NCBI GenBank assembly: GCA_030066475.1
Contig: JASJBO010000049.1
Location: 1 to 26,569, forward strand
Length of the DNA: 26,569 nucleotides
Source of the DNA: Myxococcota bacterium
GTDB lineage: Bacteria > Myxococcota_A > UBA9160 > PR03
Direction of reading: 5' to 3'
Shown: positions 22,306 to 26,569 of the stretch, in pieces
How the letters are laid out: each line of letters opens with the position of its first letter
How positions within the stretch are numbered: position 1 is the first letter of the stretch
Made by a program: the position numbers and the translations under genes
The notes under the pieces: model-generated
What the model saw: only the letters and a program-made list of their open reading frames with translations
Told to the model about the DNA's origin: nothing
Database searches by the model: none

Positions 22306-23268
22306 ATGACCCGGCTCGGCTACCAGATCCCGAACTTCACCTACCCCGGCGTCGCGCCCGACGAGATCTACGCCAACGTGGTCGCGCAGGCGAAGGCGGC
22401 AGAAGCGGCGGGCTACGACCGCGTCTTCGTCATGGACCACTTCTACCAGCTCCCCGGGATCGGAGCGCACGACGAGCCCATGTACGAGTGCTACGCCATG
22501 CTCTCGGCCCTCGCGCAGCACACCGAGCGCGTCCGGCTCGCGGCGCTGGTCACGGGCAACACCTATCGGAACCCGGCACTGCTGGCCAAGGCGGTCACGA
22601 CCCTCGACCACGTCTCGGGGGGCCGGGCCACGCTCGGCATCGGCGCCGGCTGGTTCGAGAAGGAGCACCTCGACCTGGGCTTCGAGTTTGGCACCTGGAC
22701 CGACCGCTTCGAGAAGCTCGAGGAGGCGCTCCAGATCATCATCCCCATGCTCCGGGGCGAGCGACCGACCCTCGACGGCAAGCACTACCGGGTGAGCGAG
22801 GCGACGAACTCGCCCGCACCCGTGTCGAAGATCCCGATCATGATCGGCGGGCAGGGCGAGAAGAAGACGCTGCGCATGGTCGCGCAGTACGCCGACGAGT
22901 CGAACCTGGTGGGCGCGAACGCGGACATCCCGCGCAAGCTCGAGGTGCTGGCCGAGCACTGCGAGCGCGTCGGCCGCGACCGCTCGGAGATCACCGTGAC
23001 CAAGCTCCTGATGGTGGCGGTGGCCCCCACCCAGGAGGAGCTCGACGCCGACTTCGCGGCCGTCGCGGAGGCGAAGGGCTGGGACGACGCCACCGTCGCC
23101 GGGGCGAAGAAGGCGCTCATCACCGGCGATCCAGACACCGTGGGCGAGATCATCCAGGACGCCGTGGCGAAGGGGCTCGACGGCATCGCCGTCGACCTCC
23201 CAGTGAACGGCCACGACACCGAGCGCATCGCGCTGCTCGGGGAGATCGCGAACAAGATCCTGCGCTGA
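22306..23268 (+). CDS. LLM-class F420-dependent oxidoreductase
   Basis: A 320-residue luciferase-like TIM-barrel protein. Recognisable parts are AAEAAGYDRVFVMDHFYQLP (residues 33-52), TERVRLAALVTGNTYRNPAL, TTLDHVSGGRATLGIGAGWF around 99-118, and IPIMIGGQGEKKTLRMVAQY near 177-196. The MDHF and GAGW signatures are those of F420-dependent LLM proteins of the kind abundant in Actinobacteria and uncultured deltaproteobacteria. The substrate is unknown. The start ATG 22306 has an AGGAGA site. It belongs to the same + strand group as the sulfotransferase gene. It is a different subfamily from the LLM gene at 694-1764. Confidence 0.93.
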   Translation: MTRLGYQIPNFTYPGVAPDEIYANVVAQAKAAEAAGYDRVFVMDHFYQLPGIGAHDEPMYECYAMLSALAQHTERVRLAALVTGNTYRNPALLAKAVTTLDHVSGGRATLGIGAGWFEKEHLDLGFEFGTWTDRFEKLEEALQIIIPMLRGERPTLDGKHYRVSEATNSPAPVSKIPIMIGGQGEKKTLRMVAQYADESNLVGANADIPRKLEVLAEHCERVGRDRSEITVTKLLMVAVAPTQEELDADFAAVAEAKGWDDATVAGAKKALITGDPDTVGEIIQDAVAKGLDGIAVDLPVNGHDTERIALLGEIANKILR

Positions 23269-23340
23269 CGCATCGGTCGGCCGGACGCAGGTCCTCCGCT
23301 TCGGAAGGGCCGGCGAGAATTCGACGAAGGAGGTACGGGA

Positions 23341-23745
23341 ATGGAAGTCGAGGGTGGATGCTACTGCGGCGCGCTCCGCTACAAGGCCACGGGCGACCCG
23401 CTATTCAAGGGGCAGTGCCACTGCCGCGAGTGCCAGTACATCTCGGGCGGCTCGGTCAACGTGACCATGGGCATGCCGGAGGCGGGCTTCAGCTACACGA
23501 AGGGGGAGCCGGCGCGCTTCACCCGCAGCGATCTCGAGAAGCCGGTCACGCGCGAGTTCTGCGGGAGCTGTGGCACGCACATCGCAGCACGGCCGCCGGG
23601 CATGCCGGCCGTGCTGCTGAAGGTGGGAACCCTCGACGACCCGGCTGCCTTCGAGGGGCCCCAGATGGCGATCTACCTCTGCGACAAGCAGAGCTTCCAT
23701 CAGGTGCCGGATGGCGTCCCCACCTTCGACCGCATGCCGGGCTGA
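23341..23745 (+). CDS. GFA (CENP-V/Gfa-type) zinc-binding protein
   Basis: A 134-residue GFA-domain protein with the expected zinc cysteines: Cys7 and Cys9 (GGCYCGALRY), Cys26, Cys28 and Cys31 (QCHCRECQ), and Cys74 and Cys77 (FCGSCGTH). Founding members were described as glutathione-dependent formaldehyde-activating enzymes, but most are uncharacterised and no glutathione link is shown here. The start ATG 23341 has a strong GAAGGAGGT site. It runs convergently towards the lipoprotein gene, with 21 nt between the stop codons and no clear terminator hairpin. Confidence 0.92.
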   Translation: MEVEGGCYCGALRYKATGDPLFKGQCHCRECQYISGGSVNVTMGMPEAGFSYTKGEPARFTRSDLEKPVTREFCGSCGTHIAARPPGMPAVLLKVGTLDDPAAFEGPQMAIYLCDKQSFHQVPDGVPTFDRMPG

Positions 23746-23766
23746 GGGAGTCGGCGCTCTCGTCGG

Positions 23767-24042
23767 CTAGCGGGCGGCCTCGGCCTGGCCCTGGGCCCGC
23801 CCGCGATCGTAGGCGTCCTGCTCGGCTTCCTTGTGCTTGCCGTAGAGGTACCCGCCGCCTGCGCCCGCGGCGGCGCCGATCGCGGCGCCCATTCCGGCGT
23901 TGCCCGCCATCGCGCCGATGATCGCGCCTCCGGCGGCGCCCATGGCGCCCCCGCTCACCGTACTCTGCTGGGTCTTGCTCATGTTCGTGCAGCCCAGGCC
24001 CAGTGACAGGGCGAGGGCTACGGTGATGGCGACTCGCTTCAT
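23767..24042 (-). CDS. Glycine-zipper lipoprotein
   Basis: A 91-residue predicted lipoprotein. A short basic start (MKR) and hydrophobic stretch lead to a lipobox ending LGLGC with Cys18. Next comes a Ser/Thr/Gln linker, then a glycine-zipper membrane segment (GGAMGAAGGAIIGAMAGNAG and further GxxxG repeats to GGYLYG, about residues 32-70). A charged helix rich in Glu, Arg and Ala closes the protein. Such proteins sit in the outer membrane or span it as glycine-zipper oligomers; their role is usually unknown or linked to envelope stability. The start chosen is ATG 24042 with GAAAGGAG upstream; the longer open frame beyond it is low-complexity. It lies 26 nt downstream of the Rap1a-like gene and is probably co-transcribed. 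Confidence 0.87.
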   Translation of the reverse strand: MKRVAITVALALSLGLGCTNMSKTQQSTVSGGAMGAAGGAIIGAMAGNAGMGAAIGAAAGAGGGYLYGKHKEAEQDAYDRGRAQGQAEAAR

Positions 24043-24068
24043 GGCGGACTCCTTTCCAGACGCTCGGT

Positions 24069-24449
24069 TCACTTGCAGGGCCACGCGTTCACGAGGAAAC
24101 GGAACTCGGTCTCCACCGGAGGCTCGTCGTGGTACTGCGGATGCGCCATCGCCCACTCGACGAACTGGGCGACGGATTCGTCGCGGCTCGGCTCGGGCTC
24201 CGGCGGGCACAGGAAGGGCGACTTGCCCGGGCCGGTGTTCGAGGCGACGTGGTAGTCGTAGGCACCGACGAGGTAGCCGTGGCAGAAGTGGATGGCCGCC
24301 TGGGCGCGCGGGTGGTCGGCCGGGACGGTGCAGAGGTTCAGCAACTGCTTCGTGGTCCGGACCTCGAAATCATCCTCCTCGGCGGCCCCCGCCGGCCCCG
24401 CCAGCAGCAGGCCCAGGAGGCCGAACGCCACACCCGCTCTTCTCGTCAT
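24069..24449 (-). CDS. Rap1a/Tai-like secreted protein
   Basis: A 126-residue protein with a signal peptide (about residues 1-23, cleavage near AGAAE). The mature part contains four cysteines: Cys40 (LLNLC), Cys56 (IHFCHGYLVGAYDYH), Cys81 (PFLCPP) and Cys125 (NAWPCK). The spacing C-x(15)-CxGYxxG, a FCxP segment and a C-terminal A-x-PC match the Rap1a/Tai immunity family. Founding members protect against type VI secretion effectors such as Ssp1, but many homologues are orphan periplasmic proteins. No effector gene or secretion system is visible here. The start chosen is ATG 24449, 5 nt after GGAGGGG; the GTG at 24455 is too close to that site. Confidence 0.75.
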   Translation of the reverse strand: MTRRAGVAFGLLGLLLAGPAGAAEEDDFEVRTTKQLLNLCTVPADHPRAQAAIHFCHGYLVGAYDYHVASNTGPGKSPFLCPPEPEPSRDESVAQFVEWAMAHPQYHDEPPVETEFRFLVNAWPCK

Positions 24450-24526
24450 CGTCACCCCTCCGGCGCGCTCGACGGCACCGCTACTCCGATATAGCCCGGG
24501 CGGGCGGAGTCAACCAGGGCGGGCGT

Positions 24527-25297
24527 TCAGGCCGTGGCCATGCGGCTCCGCGCGCGCCCCAGGCGCGAGTCCATGCGCACGTTGAGCAGCTGGACGCCCA
24601 GCGAGAACCCCATCGCCGAGTAGATGTAGCCCTTCGACACGTGCTGGCCGGTGCCCTCGGCGATCAGCATCACGCCGATCAGAACCAGGAAGGCCAGAGC
24701 CAGCAGGCGGATCGAGGGGTGGCGCTGGATGAAGTCGCCGATGGGCCCGGCGAAGATCATCATCACCACCACCGCCGCCACGACCGCCGCCACCATCACC
24801 GGCACGTGCTCGGCCATGCCGACGGCGGTGATCACCGAGTCGAGCGAGAAGACCACGTCGAGCAGCATCACCTGGAACAGGATCGAGGCGTAGAGGCGTC
24901 GCCCGCCCCGGGCGCGCGACTCGGCCATGTCGTCCGCCACCGCGTGGGCCTGGTGCTCCTCGGGTCGCTCGACGTTCTCGTAGATCTCGTGCGTGGCCTT
25001 GGCGAGCAGGAAGAGACCGCCGCCGAAGAGGATCAGGTCCTTGCCGCTCCAGTCCTGGAAGAAGTGGAAGAGCGGGTCGGTGAGCCGCATGACCCAGGTG
25101 ATGGCCAGGAGCAGGATGATTCGCGTGACGAGGGCCACGGCGAGGCCCAGCTGGCGCGCGCTGCGCTGCTGATGGGCCGGCAGCCGACCACACAGGATCG
25201 TGATGAAGACGATGTTGTCGATGCCGAGGATGATCTCCATCACGGCGAGCACGCCGAAGGAGACCCAGGCGTCGGGCGAGGCGAGGAGTTCGAACAT
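24527..25297 (-). CDS. TerC-family integral membrane protein
   Basis: A 256-residue inner-membrane protein with about seven hydrophobic segments. The two family signatures are present: EIILGIDNIVFI (residues 21-32, acidic Asp27 in the membrane) and DVVFSLDSVITAVG (147-160, with Asp147 and Asp153). A hydrophilic cytoplasmic loop rich in Glu, His and Arg (about 104-134) separates them. TerC/Alx/YgdQ relatives export manganese or other metals or help load metals on secreted enzymes; tellurite resistance by itself is not implied. There is no ribosome site before the ATG, and a TACCGT box lies 7 nt upstream, so the mRNA may be leaderless. It is divergent from the DapB-like gene. Confidence 0.93.
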   Translation of the reverse strand: MFELLASPDAWVSFGVLAVMEIILGIDNIVFITILCGRLPAHQQRSARQLGLAVALVTRIILLLAITWVMRLTDPLFHFFQDWSGKDLILFGGGLFLLAKATHEIYENVERPEEHQAHAVADDMAESRARGGRRLYASILFQVMLLDVVFSLDSVITAVGMAEHVPVMVAAVVAAVVVMMIFAGPIGDFIQRHPSIRLLALAFLVLIGVMLIAEGTGQHVSKGYIYSAMGFSLGVQLLNVRMDSRLGRARSRMATA

Positions 25298-25304
25298 GCG
25301 GCGG

Positions 25305-25310
25305 ACGGTA
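25305..25310 (-). promoter_or_regulatory. -10 box of TerC gene, probably leaderless
   Basis: Minus-strand TACCGT preceded by TTGC, ending 7 nt before the ATG at 25297. No Shine-Dalgarno sequence lies between them. Confidence 0.4.
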
Positions 25311-25361
25311 GCAACGGGGCTTCGCGAGCCACCGGGCTTTCGCTGCTGCCCACGGCCGGGT

Positions 25362-25367
25362 TAGTCT
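25362..25367 (+). promoter_or_regulatory. -10 box of DapB-like gene, probably leaderless
   Basis: TAGTCT ending 6 nt before ATG 25374. The sequence between them is GCCCCC, with no ribosome site. Confidence 0.4.
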
Positions 25368-25373
25368 GCCCCC

Positions 25374-26444
25374 ATGCCGTATCGAGTCGCCGTCTGGGGG
25401 CCGGGCAACGTGGGAGTCCCCGCCATTCGCACCGTCGTCGCCAACCCGGCCCTCGAGCTGGCCGGCGTGGTGGTGCACTCCGAAGCGAAGGAAGGCAGCG
25501 ACGCTGGCGAGCTGGTGGGCCTGCCGGCCACGGGCGTGCGTGCCACGCGCGACGCCGGTGCCGTGCTGGCCACCCGCCCCGACGCCGTCGTCTACGCCGC
25601 GAACCAGGACTTCCGCCCCGCCGACGCGATCGACGACATGGTCCGCTGCCTCGAGGCCGGGGCCAACGTGGTGACGGCCGGGCTCTACGCACTGCTCCAC
25701 CCCGCCAGCGCCGATCCCAAGCTGCGCAATCGCTTCGAGGCCGCCTGCCGCCGGGGCGGGAGCTCCTTCCTGTGCTCGGGGATCGACCCCGGCTGGCTCC
25801 ACGATCTGCTGCCGATGGTGCTCTCGGGCGTCTGCGAGGAGATCCGCGAGATCCGCATGGTCGAGAACTTCAACTACGCCAGCTACGAGGTGCCGCCGGA
25901 GGTGCGCAAGATCATCGGCTTCGGCTCGCCCATGGACCAGCCGCCGCTCATGATCCTGCCCGGTGTTCCCACGTCGGTGTGGGGCGGCGTCCTGCGCGCG
26001 CTCGCGGCGGAGCTTGACGTCGAGCTCGAGGACGTCACCGAGAAGACCGAGCGCCACGCGCTCGAGCGCGACGTCACCCTCGCCGACGGCACCCGTCTCG
26101 ATCAGGGCACCCTCGGCGCCTTCCGCTTCGAGGTGAAGGGCGTGGCGGCCGGCCGACCGGTGCTGGTGGTGGAGCACGTGACGCGCATCGTCGACGACAC
26201 GGCCCCGCAGTGGCCCCGGCCCGAGGGCGTGGGCCAGCACGAGGTGCACGTGACCGGCCGCCCCAGCCTGCACCTGCGCTTTTCGTGCGACGACGGCTCG
26301 GGCGATCACGTGGCGGGCGGCAACGCCACCGCCGCGGGCCGGCTGGTGAACGCCATCCCGGCCCTGTGCGAGGCCCCGCCCGGGCTCCTCTCGGGCGCGG
26401 ATCTGCCGCTGGTGACCGGCCGCGGCCTGGTCCGGACGGCCTGA
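25374..26444 (+). CDS. DapB/2,4-diaminopentanoate-dehydrogenase-like NAD(P) oxidoreductase
   Basis: A 356-residue protein with an N-terminal Rossmann domain: RVAVWGPGNVGVPAIRTVVA (residues 4-23, GxGxxG), then LELAGVVVHSEAKEGSDAGE as the second strand and loop, as in dihydrodipicolinate-reductase-like proteins. DAVVYAAN and ANVVTAGLYALLHP continue the fold. The C-terminal catalytic domain contains FLCSGIDPGWLHDLLPM, a hallmark of the 2,4-diaminopentanoate dehydrogenase-like group that is abundant in Actinobacteria and uncultured bacteria. True DapB is shorter (~270 residues), and lysine biosynthesis is not implied. The substrate is unknown. The start ATG has no ribosome site but has a -10 box 6 nt upstream. 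Confidence 0.85.
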   Translation: MPYRVAVWGPGNVGVPAIRTVVANPALELAGVVVHSEAKEGSDAGELVGLPATGVRATRDAGAVLATRPDAVVYAANQDFRPADAIDDMVRCLEAGANVVTAGLYALLHPASADPKLRNRFEAACRRGGSSFLCSGIDPGWLHDLLPMVLSGVCEEIREIRMVENFNYASYEVPPEVRKIIGFGSPMDQPPLMILPGVPTSVWGGVLRALAAELDVELEDVTEKTERHALERDVTLADGTRLDQGTLGAFRFEVKGVAAGRPVLVVEHVTRIVDDTAPQWPRPEGVGQHEVHVTGRPSLHLRFSCDDGSGDHVAGGNATAAGRLVNAIPALCEAPPGLLSGADLPLVTGRGLVRTA

Positions 26445-26472
26445 GGCCCGCCCGGACGGCCGCGGGCCGCGC

Positions 26473-26478
26473 TATCCT
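26473..26478 (+). promoter_or_regulatory. Possible -10 box of tRNA-Ser(GCT)
   Basis: TATCCT lies 11 nt before the tRNA start. No -35 box of the TTG type is visible at the right distance. Confidence 0.35.
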
Positions 26479-26489
26479 CAGCCGCCTCC

Positions 26490-26569
26490 GGAGAGGTGGC
26501 CGAGTGGCTGAAGGCGCTCCCCTGCTAAGGGAGTATGGGCTAATCCCCCATCGAGGGTTCGAATCCCTC
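26490..26569 (+). tRNA. tRNA-Ser (anticodon GCT), cut by the window end
   Basis: Acceptor 5' strand GGAGAGG, D-arm TGGCCGAGTGGCTGAAGGC, anticodon arm CTCCC CTGCTAA GGGAG with GCT in the loop, a variable arm, and T-arm GAGGG TTCGAAT CCCTC ending exactly at the window edge. Only the acceptor 3' strand and tail are missing. It decodes AGC and AGU. Its first 15 bases equal those of tRNA-Ser(TGA) at 20383. Confidence 0.95.

Noticed and set aside
24069..24449. Toxin-immunity locus based on the Rap1a-like protein
   Set aside because: No neighbouring gene looks like an amidase effector or a type VI component, so only the family resemblance is reported.
24510..26309. 599-codon open frame on the minus strand
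   Set aside because: It crosses TerC in another frame and the DapB-like gene in antisense; both real genes have clear motifs.
1..26569. CRISPR array, insertion sequence, integrase or rRNA
   Set aside because: No regularly spaced direct repeats, transposase or tyrosine/serine recombinase motifs, or rRNA-like sequence were seen on either strand.

Overview
The window is a GC-rich bacterial chromosome segment dominated by genes for breaking down ketone-, ester- or steroid-like organic compounds. The lineage looks Gram-negative, possibly Myxococcota, Binatota or another deltaproteobacterial-type group. This rests on a predicted lipoprotein with a glycine zipper, a secreted Rap1a-like protein, an encoded CCA tail on a tRNA, and many LLM-class (F420/FMN) oxidoreductases beside type I Baeyer-Villiger monooxygenases (BVMOs). 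The lineage is inferred from gene content only.

Layout. Positions 1-2626 (+): TetR regulator, LLM oxidoreductase, glutathione S-transferase and a 56-residue ORF that looks like a gene remnant. Positions 8107-2664 (-): a tight six-gene operon with two MaoC-type hydratase subunits, alpha/beta hydrolase, alcohol dehydrogenase, EthD-like protein and BVMO. Positions 8211-14622 (+), divergent from it: a MarR regulator with two DNA-binding domains in one chain, cupin, second BVMO, amidohydrolase, DUF35 protein and Ltp-type thiolase. Positions 14649-20382: a patchier segment bracketed by two copies of the 5' part of a tRNA-Ser gene. It holds an alpha/beta hydrolase, aldehyde dehydrogenase, D-aminoacylase-like amidohydrolase and SRPBCC protein, plus at least three broken relics: half a tRNA-Ser, the first ~90 bp of a BVMO locus, and the start of a cytochrome P450. 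Positions 20383-26569: intact tRNA-Ser(TGA), then genes whose codons end in C or G more consistently (VOC, sulfotransferase, LLM, GFA protein, glycine-zipper lipoprotein, Rap1a-like, TerC, DapB-like reductase), ending in tRNA-Ser(GCT), which is cut by the window edge.

How the genes may work together (inference). Alcohol dehydrogenase + BVMO + alpha/beta hydrolase is the classic alcohol -> ketone -> ester/lactone -> acid + alcohol route. Two MaoC subunits, of which only one keeps the Asp/His pair, plus a DUF35 protein and a thiolase-fold protein without the usual N-terminal cysteine, match the parts of the actinobacterial ChsH1/ChsH2/Ltp2 hydratase-retro-aldolase used in steroid side-chain removal. 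Here the parts are unfused and split across two divergent operons. The 103-bp gap between those operons holds a promoter in each direction and an inverted repeat suited to control by the MarR protein.

The main structural surprises are the sequence fossils, the 5'-side duplication of tRNA-Ser, the tandem MarR, and four genes lacking a Shine-Dalgarno sequence but with a TAnnnT box 6-7 nt before the ATG, which suggests leaderless mRNAs. No integrase, transposase, CRISPR array or rRNA gene was seen.
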